Assembly (NCBI GenBank): GCA_019429365.1
Contig: JAHYJD010000027.1
Location: 1 to 36,594, forward strand
Direction of reading: 5' to 3'
Origin: Bacteroidales bacterium
GTDB lineage: Bacteria; Bacteroidota; Bacteroidia; Bacteroidales; UBA7960
Length of the DNA stretch: 36,594 nt
Of the stretch, positions 15,635 to 23,531 are shown piece after piece. The translations under genes were made by a program, and so were the position numbers. Below the pieces are notes generated by a model, which was given only the letters and a program-made list of their open reading frames with translations, was not told the origin of the DNA and made no database searches. Within the stretch, counting starts at the first letter, position 1. Each line of letters begins with the position of its first letter.

Positions 15635-16990
15635 ATGAGCATTAGCATTAAAAATATTACCATCGACAGCATCCGCGATGCCATAAAAGAACAGCACAAC
15701 GATTATCTGCTTCAGGTCATTAACGAGCTCTATGCTGCCGACATTGCCGAAGTAATGGACGAGCTGAGCCTGGAGGAGGCCAAGTATTTATATACCCTGC
15801 TCGAGAAGGAAGAGGCGGCCGAGGTGCTTATGGAGCTGGAGGACGATGTGCGCGAGCGCTTTCTTTCTTCTTTCTCCACCCAGGAAATTGCCCACGAGTT
15901 TATCGACAACCTCGAGTCTGACGATGCCGCTGACCTTATCAACGAGCTTCCCGACGATATGCGGGGTGAGATTCTGGCCCACATCGAAGACCGCCAACAG
16001 GCCCAGGATATTGCCGATCTGCTCATTTTCCCCACCAATAGTGCCGGGGGCCTTATGGGAAAGGAGCTGGTGAAAGTGCATTCGAGCTGGCACGTGGTTA
16101 CCTGTATTCGCGAAATGCGCCGACAGGCCGAAGAGGTGGAAAATGTGTATACCGTTTATGTAGTCGACGACAACGAGCGGCTCGTAGGGCTGCTCTCGCT
16201 CGAAAAGCTGCTCATTGCTTCGCCCCGCGACAAGATTGAAAAACTCTACGACCCGGATGTTATCTCGGTAAAGGCCTCACAGAAAGGCGAAGAAGTAGCC
16301 CAGATCATGAATAAATACGACTTGGTTGTGCTGCCTGTGGTAGACGAGCTGGGTCGTCTGATCGGCCGCATCACCATCGATGACGTGGTGGATTTTATTA
16401 AGGATGAGGCCGAGCGCGACTACCAGTTATTGTCGGGTATTACCCAGGATATTGAATCGACCGACAAGGTTTGGGAAATAACCCAGGGCCGGCTTTTCTG
16501 GCTGGTTATTGCCTTGTTTGGCGGCATTATTGGCTCGCGTGTGATTTCAAATTATGAAGAACAGATCAGCATCAACCCAGAAATGGCCTTTTTCATGCCC
16601 CTGATTGCGGCCATGGGCGGCAATGTGGGCGTTCAGTCGTCGGCGCTGATCGTGCAGGGCTTGGCCAATCACACACTGAGCGGAGGCATCATTCCAAGGC
16701 TGCTTAAAGAACTGTCGGTAGGTGCTATCAATGGGCTGGTTTGTTCGGCCATCCTCATGGCTTACAGTTTTTTCTTTGCCCCCTCACTGGCGCTGGGCAT
16801 TACTGTAAGCACTGCCCTTATGACCGTGATCCTGTTTGCGTCCGTTTTTGGCTCCTTTGTTCCTCTGATGCTCAACAAATTCAAGATTGACCCTGCCCTT
16901 GCCACCGGGCCGTTCATTACCACCTCCAACGACATCATTGGCCTGTTCATTTATTTTATGATTGGCCGGCTGATGTACGGGCTGTTTTAA
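15635..16990 (+). CDS. mgtE: Magnesium transporter MgtE
   Basis: A homodimeric Mg2+ channel of the inner membrane gated by intracellular Mg2+. The 451-residue protein has the three expected parts: an acidic superhelical N domain (about residues 20-130; LEDDVRERFLSSF, LESDDAADLINELPDD), paired CBS domains (about 135-255; VYTVYVVDDNERLVGLLSLE, LVVLPVVDELGRLIGRITIDDV) and five membrane helices (from about 285). The pore signature GGNVGVQSSALIVQGLA and the closing TGPFITTSNDIIGLFIYFMIG are intact. It converges on gldD with 3 nt between the stops. Confidence 0.95.
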   Translation: MSISIKNITIDSIRDAIKEQHNDYLLQVINELYAADIAEVMDELSLEEAKYLYTLLEKEEAAEVLMELEDDVRERFLSSFSTQEIAHEFIDNLESDDAADLINELPDDMRGEILAHIEDRQQAQDIADLLIFPTNSAGGLMGKELVKVHSSWHVVTCIREMRRQAEEVENVYTVYVVDDNERLVGLLSLEKLLIASPRDKIEKLYDPDVISVKASQKGEEVAQIMNKYDLVVLPVVDELGRLIGRITIDDVVDFIKDEAERDYQLLSGITQDIESTDKVWEITQGRLFWLVIALFGGIIGSRVISNYEEQISINPEMAFFMPLIAAMGGNVGVQSSALIVQGLANHTLSGGIIPRLLKELSVGAINGLVCSAILMAYSFFFAPSLALGITVSTALMTVILFASVFGSFVPLMLNKFKIDPALATGPFITTSNDIIGLFIYFMIGRLMYGLF

Positions 16991-16993
16991 GTT

Positions 16994-17578
16994 TTATCTG
17001 AGGCTATTCTCCCAGTTTAGGGTTCCTATCATGTGGCGGATATCTTCCTCCAGAAAGTCGATGACGGGCGCCAGGGAATCGTTGTTGGGAGAAACATTGA
17101 AGTAGAGTGCCCCGCGCAGGAAGTGGTTAAGGCTGTCGGTAACATAAAATTGCAGCGTAGAAGCTGCCTCCGCTCCCTTGATCTCGTAAAGGATTCCGTA
17201 AACCCTGCGCTCATCGTCGCGTATCATTTCTTCGGTAATGGCCGTGGCCTTGGGAATATGTTTCTGCGCGAAGCTGCGGGCATCTTCAAAAAAGACCGCC
17301 AGATCGGCCGGGTGGTTTACCCGTTTATAACTCAGGTGAAGAGCGCCTTTGAAGTCGGGAAACACCAGGTCGCCCCAGTAAGGCTCGGCCGAGGGCCGCT
17401 CGTCGGACACAAATTCACCGTAAACAGGATATTCGAACGAATAGGGAAAAGAGGTCTCGAAGCGCACATATTCTTTTTCGGGAAGATGAATGCGAAAAAA
17501 GCCACGGGGCTTGGGACTATAACCTCCCTGGCATGAGAACAGAAGCAGCAGGGCTATAAAGGGCAGATATTTTTTCAT
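16994..17578 (-). CDS. gldD: Gliding motility lipoprotein GldD
   Basis: GldD is a lipoprotein needed for gliding and for function of the type IX secretion machinery in Flavobacterium. The 194-residue product has a lipoprotein signal (residues 1-15, LLLLFS then Cys16) followed by the family opening YSPKPRGFFRIHLPEKEYVRF. Further conserved stretches are PYWGDLVFPDFKGALHLSYK and SLNHFLRGALYFNVSPNNDSLAPVIDFLEEDIRHM. It lies downstream of gldE, the order known in other Bacteroidetes, with a 117-nt gap holding a palindromic repeat at 17608-17623. Confidence 0.9.
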   Translation of the reverse strand: MKKYLPFIALLLLFSCQGGYSPKPRGFFRIHLPEKEYVRFETSFPYSFEYPVYGEFVSDERPSAEPYWGDLVFPDFKGALHLSYKRVNHPADLAVFFEDARSFAQKHIPKATAITEEMIRDDERRVYGILYEIKGAEAASTLQFYVTDSLNHFLRGALYFNVSPNNDSLAPVIDFLEEDIRHMIGTLNWENSLR

Positions 17579-17607
17579 CCTAAAATAATTTGTTTATTAA
17601 AGTTGGA

Positions 17608-17623
17608 TGCCTGCCGGCAGGCA
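17608..17623. repeat. Palindromic REP-like element, TGCCTGCCGGCAGGCA
   Basis: A perfect 16-bp palindrome (TGCCTGCC / GGCAGGCA) between gldE and gldD. A copy with a 2-base change lies at 34615-34630. No T run follows in either direction, so it is more likely a dispersed repeat than a terminator. Confidence 0.65.
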
Positions 17624-17695
17624 GGGAACTCGCATAATGATTTTCATCCATGTTAATGCTTAACGAATCTAGCTCGCTTCATAATGTTGGCAAAG

Positions 17696-19036
17696 TTATT
17701 CCTTTGGTTCAGGTTTTATGTCAACCCTGATTCGTTTAATGCGGCGATTGTCAACGCCTTCCACCTGAAATTCGTAGTTGCGGAATTTAATCTTCTCACC
17801 CTTAAAAGGCAGTTCCTGTTTAATCTCCAGAATCAGTCCTGCCAGGGTGTCGGCTTCTCCTTTCACATCAGAAAAAAGTTCATAATCGGAACCGGTAATT
17901 TTGCAAAAGTCCTTCAGCAGGGTTTTGCCTTCGAAGATATAGGTGTTGGCATCGAGTTTTGAGTAGATGGCTTCGTCGGTGTCGAACTCGTCGTTGATTT
18001 CACCCACAATTTCCTCCAGGATATCTTCCAGGGTAACAAGTCCGGATGTGCCGCCATACTCATCGACCACGATAGCCATATGGATTTTCTTTTCCTGAAA
18101 CTCCTTAAGGAGGTCGTTTATTTTTTTGCTTTCGGGCACAAAGAAGCAGGGCCTCACCAGTTTCTGCCAATCAAAATCGTCACCTTGTTCGAGATAAGGC
18201 AATAAGTCTTTAATGTAAAGAATCCCCTCTACGTTGTCGAAATTATCGCGATATACTGGTACCCGGCTGTAGCCGGCCTCAAGAATAATGGGTAAAAGCT
18301 TGGAGAACGGGATGGTGATTTCCACGGCCACTACATCGACCCTGGAGCGCATGATCTCGCGGGCATATATGTTTCCAAAGCGCACTATGCCGCGCAGTAT
18401 GTTTTTGTCTTCTTCGGTGGTGGTATTGTCGGCCGTAATTTCAAGGGCATGCGAAAGTTCGTTCATGCTGAGGTTTGGCCTTTTGCGGGCCATGCGTTCA
18501 TCAATCATGTTGGTCGATCGGACAAGAAGCGTGCTTAGCGGCCAAAATATTTTTCTCAGGAAAAGAAGAGGTGATACCATAAGGCAGGCCATCTTCACAG
18601 AATACTGGGCAGCATAAACCTTTGGCAGCACCTCAGCAAAAACCAGAATGATGAATGTTATAAAAATTACCTGCACAATAAAACCAAGCACTGCCTGCTC
18701 CGAAAAATCGAACAGGCTGCTGAACACCATGGCCGAAATAATGATAATGGCAATATTGATCACATTGTTGGCTATAAGAATGCTGGCCAGGAGTCTCTTG
18801 GGCTTTTCTAGCAAAGCAAGAATACCTTTGCTGGCAGCGTTCTGCCGTTTACGAAGTTCTTCCAACTGATTGTGCGTCAGCGAAAAGAAGGCAACTTCTG
18901 AGCCGGAAATAAAAGCGGAGAAGACCAACAACACCAGCATGGCGAGTATGCCGAACAAGGCATTGGCCGGAATGGTATCAATAAATAAGAGCAGGGGTGA
19001 GAAGCAACAAGAATAAGGGTCAGGTGTATCTTCCAA
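17696..19036 (-). CDS. gldE: Gliding motility-associated protein GldE (CNNM/CorC type)
   Basis: An inner-membrane protein of the CNNM/HlyC-CorC family that in Flavobacterium accompanies GldD. The 446-residue product has an N-terminal DUF21/CNNM membrane domain (about residues 28-200; FSAFISGSEVAFFSLTHNQLEELR, SILIANNVINIAIIIISAMVF, LVFAEVLPKVYAAQY), paired CBS domains (about 215-340; REIMRSRVDVVAVE, YSRVPVYRDNFDNVEGILYIKDLL, MAIVVDEYGGTSGLVTLEDILEEIVGEI) and a C-terminal CorC-type domain (from about 355; ADTLAGLILEI). Adjacency to gldD separates it from general CorC ion-efflux proteins. A canonical promoter lies upstream. Confidence 0.9.
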   Translation of the reverse strand: MEDTPDPYSCCFSPLLLFIDTIPANALFGILAMLVLLVFSAFISGSEVAFFSLTHNQLEELRKRQNAASKGILALLEKPKRLLASILIANNVINIAIIIISAMVFSSLFDFSEQAVLGFIVQVIFITFIILVFAEVLPKVYAAQYSVKMACLMVSPLLFLRKIFWPLSTLLVRSTNMIDERMARKRPNLSMNELSHALEITADNTTTEEDKNILRGIVRFGNIYAREIMRSRVDVVAVEITIPFSKLLPIILEAGYSRVPVYRDNFDNVEGILYIKDLLPYLEQGDDFDWQKLVRPCFFVPESKKINDLLKEFQEKKIHMAIVVDEYGGTSGLVTLEDILEEIVGEINDEFDTDEAIYSKLDANTYIFEGKTLLKDFCKITGSDYELFSDVKGEADTLAGLILEIKQELPFKGEKIKFRNYEFQVEGVDNRRIKRIRVDIKPEPKE

Positions 19037-19062
19037 GGTTCAATCAAAGCTTTGTTTCACGG

Positions 19063-19095
19063 CAAAATTAATACAAATTTTGGCATGCTTCCAAA
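19063..19095 (-). promoter_or_regulatory. Promoter of gldE
   Basis: On the minus strand TTTG (plus-strand CAAA at 19092-19095) is followed after 21 nt by TAATTTTG (plus-strand CAAAATTA at 19063-19070), 26 nt upstream of the start codon at 19036. Both elements and spacing match the Bacteroidetes consensus. Confidence 0.65.
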
Positions 19096-19166
19096 AATTA
19101 TTAAACTGCTGTAAAACAGATTATGGAGCTTCACATCGTCTGCTCTGTTATTAAAGGCAAATTGAC

Positions 19167-19174
19167 TAATTTTG
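19167..19174 (+). promoter_or_regulatory. Candidate -7 element for the DUF5686 gene
   Basis: TAATTTTG matches TAnnTTTG and lies 32 nt upstream of the ATG at 19207, diverging from the gldE promoter. No good -33 element was found. Confidence 0.5.
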
Positions 19175-19206
19175 TGTTGAATCAACTTTGAATACTTCCC
19201 CCGCCA

Positions 19207-21666
19207 ATGAGCCTGAAAACAAAACTGATGAAACCATCGGGCATCCGAATCTTATTGTTCTTTCTTCTGGTATTTCAGACCATCTCGCTTTTGGCTCAGG
19301 ATTACATGCTGGCAGGCCGGGTGGTTGACCAGCAAACACGCGAACCCCTGGCATTTGTCAACATTGTGATTGATGGCACCCGGCAGGGAGGAGTTACCGA
19401 TATTGACGGGTTCTTCCAACTCACTCATTCTCAACCCATCGAAAGAATTATTCTGTCGTATGTAGGATACTACCAAAAGGTTTTTGAAACGGAGCCCGGG
19501 AGAGACCTTCAATGGGTTGAAATGCAGCGCCGACTCATTGAACTGGCTGTAGTGGAGGTATTTCCGGGCGAAAACCCCGCCCACCGGATCATCGAAAACG
19601 CCATAGCCCAGCGCGATCGCAACAACCCCGAAAAACTGGGATCGTTTTCGTACGAATCGTACAACAAATTTGTTTTCACGGGCGAGTTTGACCGAGCAAG
19701 CCCTGAACTACCGGGTCTGGCCTTGGCCGATACCATAAGCGGAAGGCTGGAGCGTTTCCTTGATGAGCGCCATTTCATGATAATGGAAACCGTTACCGAA
19801 AGGCGTTTCCGTTACCCCTCGCGAAATACCGAAACGGTGCTGGCATCGCGTATATCAGGTTTCGAGAACCCTGTGCTTGCACTTATGGCCACCCAGTTTC
19901 AGTCGTTTTCCTTTTACGAAGACCATATTATCATCTCCGGTCAGAGCTACCTCAGCCCGCTCAGCCCAGGCAGCACCAGCCGCTATTTCTTTCTGCTCGA
20001 GGATACCACCTTTACCCAAACCGACACGGTTTTCATTATTTCGTTCCGGCCTTCGCGCGGCCGCAACTTCGAAGGCCTCTCAGGGGTTTTTTATATTAAC
20101 AGCAATGGCTGGGCCGTGCAAAACGTGATAGCTGAGCCCGCTCGTCAGCAGGGCAATTCGAGGGTGAGGATACAGCAAATGTATGAACTCATCGACGGCA
20201 GGAGTTGGTTTCCTACTCAACTCAACACCGACGTGGAAATCCTCAACGTGCCCAACATCAATCACTTCAGACTGCTGGGGCTGGGGCGCACCTATCTGCG
20301 AAACATAAAGCTGGAACCGAACCTGACCCGGAGGGATCTCTCATCTTATGCCATTGAGTTCTCGCCAAATACCATTGTGCGCGACCCTGACTTCTGGATC
20401 CGAAACCGCCCCGACAGCCTCAGTCTGCGCGAAGAACTCACCTACGCCTACCTCGACAGCATGGGGCAAAAGCAAAACCTCGACCGCCAGCTCGATCGCG
20501 TTGAAGCCCTGATTGGCGGTGCCTTCCGGCGGGGCATTTTTGACGTGGAGCTGAAGCATCTGATAGGTTTTAACGATCAGGAAGGCTGGCGTCCGGGGCT
20601 GGGGCTGAGCACCAACAGCAACCTGTCAAACCGGTTTAGCATCCACGGAAATATCGGGTATGGACTGAAAAGCGAAACCTTACGCTACGGCTGGGGCGGG
20701 GAGGTACTGCTCGACAGAATGACCAATTTCAGGCTGGGCTACGACTTTTACTGGGACTTCCTGGAACGGGGCGGATCATTTTTCCTTGAAAACACGACCC
20801 TGTGGAGCCCTTACAACATACGACGATATTTCTGGCGCGACATGGACATGCTGCGGCGGCACCGTGCATGGCTGGGCTTGCGTACCTTCAGGAATTTTCT
20901 TACTGTGCAGGCTTTCGTAAGCGACGAAAACCAGAAGTCGAACCCAAACTACATCTATTTGCCTGCTGCCCTTGATGAAAATGCTCCAGCCAATCAATTC
21001 CGTTTTTTCGAAACCGGCCTGATGATGCGCCTGGCCGTTGGCGAGCAATTTGTGCTTACTCCTACGCGCAGCCTGGCTTTCGGAACGGACTTTCCGGTAG
21101 TGTACCTCAACCTTTCCAAAGGCTGGAGCGATGTCTTTAACGGAAACCACGACTACTGGCGAGCCGAAATGAAGTTCGAAAGGCGCTTCCGCATAAAAAT
21201 GGCTGGCATACAGAAGTGGGTGCTTCAGGCAGGATATGTGCACGGCGACCCGCCATGGCCCAAGCTGTTCACAGGACAGGCCTCCTACCGGCGCTTCGCC
21301 GTTTCGGCACCCCAGAGCTTTGCCACCATGCGCATGGCCGAGTTTGTTTCCGACCGATATATAAACCTGTTCTTCTACCACAACTTCGAGAAATTGCTCT
21401 GGAACCGGCCCGGCTTTGCACCGGGGCTGGTATTGCTCACCAATATTGGATTGGGCTCGCTGGGCAAACCAAACCTGCACGCTGGCTATGAAATAAAAAG
21501 CATGGAGAAGGGGTATTTCGAATCGGGCTTTGCCATTACCGACCTCATCGGCTCGGGCCTTACCAGCCTGGGCGTGGAGTTTATGTATCGATACGGGCCC
21601 TATGCTCTCCCCGATTTCAAAGACAATTTTTCACTTCGGCTGAGCTATTCGTTTATGTTCAGATAG
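19207..21666 (+). CDS. DUF5686 outer-membrane protein with carboxypeptidase-regulatory-like domain
   Basis: An 819-residue protein of the Bacteroidetes DUF5686 family; the function is unknown. A signal peptide (to about residue 31, SLLAQD) is followed by a CarboxypepD_reg-like beta-sandwich (about 32-110; LAGRVVDQQTREPLAFVNIV, GVTDIDGFFQL, LSYVGYY), the same module found at the front of SusC/TonB-dependent receptors. The rest is the DUF5686 region, with AHRIIENAIAQRDRNNPEKL near residue 125, and a C-terminal half made of alternating beta strands ending FSLRLSYSFMFR with a terminal aromatic, as expected of an outer-membrane barrel. No TonB plug domain is present, so it is not a TonB-dependent receptor. 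It stands alone. Confidence 0.85.
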   Translation: MSLKTKLMKPSGIRILLFFLLVFQTISLLAQDYMLAGRVVDQQTREPLAFVNIVIDGTRQGGVTDIDGFFQLTHSQPIERIILSYVGYYQKVFETEPGRDLQWVEMQRRLIELAVVEVFPGENPAHRIIENAIAQRDRNNPEKLGSFSYESYNKFVFTGEFDRASPELPGLALADTISGRLERFLDERHFMIMETVTERRFRYPSRNTETVLASRISGFENPVLALMATQFQSFSFYEDHIIISGQSYLSPLSPGSTSRYFFLLEDTTFTQTDTVFIISFRPSRGRNFEGLSGVFYINSNGWAVQNVIAEPARQQGNSRVRIQQMYELIDGRSWFPTQLNTDVEILNVPNINHFRLLGLGRTYLRNIKLEPNLTRRDLSSYAIEFSPNTIVRDPDFWIRNRPDSLSLREELTYAYLDSMGQKQNLDRQLDRVEALIGGAFRRGIFDVELKHLIGFNDQEGWRPGLGLSTNSNLSNRFSIHGNIGYGLKSETLRYGWGGEVLLDRMTNFRLGYDFYWDFLERGGSFFLENTTLWSPYNIRRYFWRDMDMLRRHRAWLGLRTFRNFLTVQAFVSDENQKSNPNYIYLPAALDENAPANQFRFFETGLMMRLAVGEQFVLTPTRSLAFGTDFPVVYLNLSKGWSDVFNGNHDYWRAEMKFERRFRIKMAGIQKWVLQAGYVHGDPPWPKLFTGQASYRRFAVSAPQSFATMRMAEFVSDRYINLFFYHNFEKLLWNRPGFAPGLVLLTNIGLGSLGKPNLHAGYEIKSMEKGYFESGFAITDLIGSGLTSLGVEFMYRYGPYALPDFKDNFSLRLSYSFMFR

Positions 21667-21679
21667 GGAAGTGTTATCA

Positions 21680-21704
21680 TTGTTGTCAGGTTGTCGGGTT
21701 GTCA
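21680..21704. repeat. GTTGTC-rich simple repeat, copy 1
   Basis: A 25-nt stretch of repeated GTTGTC units that matches 36146-36170 at 24 of 25 positions. It spans the queD stop, so the last residues of that protein (DNPTT) are encoded by the repeat. Confidence 0.7.
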
Positions 21705-22150
21705 GTTGCGAACCATTCTGCATAAGATGTGGCCGTTTCGTGCAGGCGCAGCGAGTGCAGACTCACATTGGCGGGTAAAAGGGCTTTGATGCGGGCGGCA
21801 AAATCAACAACCATGTTTTCGCAGGTAGGCTGATAAGGTAAGGCCACCACGCGACCGAACATCTGGTTGGTTTCGGAAAGTTCCTTGTGCGGTGTATTGG
21901 CATTTACCATCAGGGCATGGTCGAGTGGGCCAACCACCGTATCGTGCACAATCTTTTTCAGTTGAGAAAAATCCATGACCATGCCCGATTTGGGATTGTC
22001 GGGATCATCAATGGGGCTACCTATAATGGTAACAGCGAGAATATAGCTGTGGCCGTGAATATTCCGGCAAAGCCCATCGTAATTCCAAAGTGCATGGGCG
22101 GCTTCGAAGCGAAACTCCTTGGTGATTCTTATTACTGGTAATTTTCCCAT
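21686..22150 (-). CDS. queD: 6-carboxytetrahydropterin synthase / PTPS-like protein
   Basis: QueD converts dihydroneopterin triphosphate to 6-carboxy-tetrahydropterin in the queuosine/7-deazaguanine pathway; related PTPS proteins act in pterin or folate synthesis. The 154-residue protein has the zinc ligands His19 (FEAAHAL), His32 and His34 (NIHGHSY), the catalytic Cys28 in the CxxxHGH motif, GMVMDFSQLKKIV, the LDHALM histidine and the CENMV and LHETATSYAEW glutamates. CxxxHGH favours QueD over PTPS-III folate enzymes, which replace the cysteine by glutamate. No other queuosine genes are nearby. Its last five residues come from the GTTGTC repeat. It lies 21 nt after the TonB-like gene and is probably co-transcribed with it. 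Confidence 0.88.
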   Translation of the reverse strand: MGKLPVIRITKEFRFEAAHALWNYDGLCRNIHGHSYILAVTIIGSPIDDPDNPKSGMVMDFSQLKKIVHDTVVGPLDHALMVNANTPHKELSETNQMFGRVVALPYQPTCENMVVDFAARIKALLPANVSLHSLRLHETATSYAEWFATDNPTT

Positions 22151-22171
22151 AAAAATGGCTGAGGCTAAGAA

Positions 22172-22624
22172 TTAAAATTTGATAGTGTAAGAATAAGTTT
22201 CGGGCTTCTTTTCCGCAGGCTTTCCACCTTCAGATTTTTTTTCGCCGGAAGGCTTTTCTGTTTTTTTGCTGGTGGTGTAAACCATATTCATCTTGGTTGG
22301 TTTTGGCTTTCGCGGAAGCCTGAAGGGAATTTTCATGCGCGAATTGCTGGTAACACGCACTCCCCGGTTTTTCACGGCTTCGTATTTGAGCATGCTTACA
22401 AGCCGCAGGGCTTCCTCGTCGCAGCCATAGCCAATGCCGTGCTCCACCACTGCATCGAACACTTCGCCCAGGCCCGAGACCTTGTATTTGACAATGACAT
22501 CGCCCTCCACCTTGTTTTCGAGTGCCTGCGCTGGATACGTCAGATTTTCCTTGAAAAACTTTTTCAGCACCTCCTTGCCTCCATCGAGCCGGGGCATTTT
22601 CAGGAATTTCTTTTTCTTTTCCAT
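22172..22624 (-). CDS. Soluble TonB C-terminal-domain-like protein
   Basis: A 150-residue protein whose middle part (about residues 20-105) matches the TonB C-terminal fold used in Bacteroidetes energy transducers: NLTYPAQALENKVEGDVIVKY, KVSGLGEVFDAVVEHGIGYG, CDEEALRLVSMLKYEAVKNRG and MKIPFRLPR. The first residues (MEKKKKFLKMPRLDGGKEVL) hold neither a signal peptide nor a membrane anchor, and a Lys/Pro/Glu-rich linker and short strand (TYSYTIKF) follow the domain instead of preceding it. An in-frame ATG at 22642 would add MINFIL, still with no anchor. A normal TonB energizing role seems unlikely; a cytoplasmic or chaperone-like use of the fold is conceivable but unsupported. Confidence 0.75.
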   Translation of the reverse strand: MEKKKKFLKMPRLDGGKEVLKKFFKENLTYPAQALENKVEGDVIVKYKVSGLGEVFDAVVEHGIGYGCDEEALRLVSMLKYEAVKNRGVRVTSNSRMKIPFRLPRKPKPTKMNMVYTTSKKTEKPSGEKKSEGGKPAEKKPETYSYTIKF

Positions 22625-22675
22625 CAGAATAAAATTAATCAAAATCCCCTTTACTGCAACCCCTCAAAAAGCATT

Positions 22676-22711
22676 AAAAAAGGCTGTCTCAATTGTAGGA
22701 TTGAGACAGCC
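22676..22711 (-). terminator. Terminator of the lipoprotein gene
   Basis: A 12-bp perfect stem (GGCTGTCTCAAT / ATTGAGACAGCC, loop TGTAGG at 22694-22699) is followed on the minus strand by TTTTTT (plus-strand A run 22676-22681). It lies just past the stop at 22735. Confidence 0.88.
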
Positions 22712-22734
22712 TGCCCTTTGTGCCGGGAAATTAT

Positions 22735-23331
22735 CTATTCTGCGTTAATAGGGTTAGTCAGGTCGAAGGCAGCCTCGAAGCGAAGAACGCCCCCACGGGT
22801 AAGCCTGTAGGTGAGTTTTGAGAAATCTTCGGCAATCTCAACAGTCCATTCGTTGGTGCAGGCGTAAGGGATGAGCTCGCAGGTGTACTCGTCGGCCGGG
22901 AAGTACTGCACCAATGGAGTTCCCTGATCGGTAGCATAACCACCATACATGGTCACTTCATCTGGAGTGCCGTCTTCGTGGCGGTGGTCGTGGCGGAAAC
23001 GCAGCTTGCCGTCCTCCACCAGGAACATCCAGGTGCGTGAGTGGTCTTCCGAAAGGTGGAAGGGGATGTATACCCGGTCATTCTCGCAAACGGTCACATG
23101 CATTACAAAGTCGAGGTGACTCCAGCTTTCGCTGCTTTCAATCATATACACCTCTTCGCCGGCAAACGACTGCCCGCAAAGGCTGGCCAGGTTGTTGAAA
23201 AAGGCTTGCTGGTTGGCATCGAGCAAGAGTTCCATGGTAAGCACCTCGGCTTCTTCGGCCGCTTGCTGACGCGGACCACATGCTGCTGCCAGCAATGCAA
23301 TAGCTAACATTGGTAAAAGTTTTCTGATCAT
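22735..23331 (-). CDS. Lipoprotein of unknown function
   Basis: A 198-residue protein with a lipoprotein signal (residues 1-17, ALLAAA then Cys18), so probably anchored in the outer or inner membrane facing the periplasm. After an acidic linker the mature part is mostly beta strands: VYMIESSESWSHLDFVMHVTVC, RVYIPFHLSEDHSRTWMFLVE, KLRFRHDHRHEDGTPDEVTMY and a C-terminal LTYRLTRGGVLRFEAAFDL. The HDHRHEDG cluster and four interior cysteines stand out. The strand-rich layout suggests a small lipocalin- or FABP-like barrel, but I do not recognise the family. It is a single-gene unit with its own terminator. Confidence 0.75.
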   Translation of the reverse strand: MIRKLLPMLAIALLAAACGPRQQAAEEAEVLTMELLLDANQQAFFNNLASLCGQSFAGEEVYMIESSESWSHLDFVMHVTVCENDRVYIPFHLSEDHSRTWMFLVEDGKLRFRHDHRHEDGTPDEVTMYGGYATDQGTPLVQYFPADEYTCELIPYACTNEWTVEIAEDFSKLTYRLTRGGVLRFEAAFDLTNPINAE

Positions 23332-23488
23332 TGTTTTGGTTTTAATGAGTAATTATGACGAATCAACAAAAGTTTTTAAAGGATGCAGGAACAAAGATAA
23401 CAAATCGGCATAAACTGCCCTGATCTTTTTTTGCAACTTGCAGTATTTGTTTATTTTACAAAAAATCGGTAGGGTTTGGGAAATCTGT

Positions 23489-23496
23489 TATTTTTG
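23489..23496 (+). promoter_or_regulatory. Candidate -7 element for the C69 dipeptidase
   Basis: TATTTTTG matches TAnnTTTG and lies 35 nt upstream of the ATG at 23532. The nearest upstream TTTG (23475-23478) is too close to serve as a -33 element. Confidence 0.45.
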
Positions 23497-23531
23497 CAAA
23501 TTCAACATGTAAACCATAACCATTAATATTT

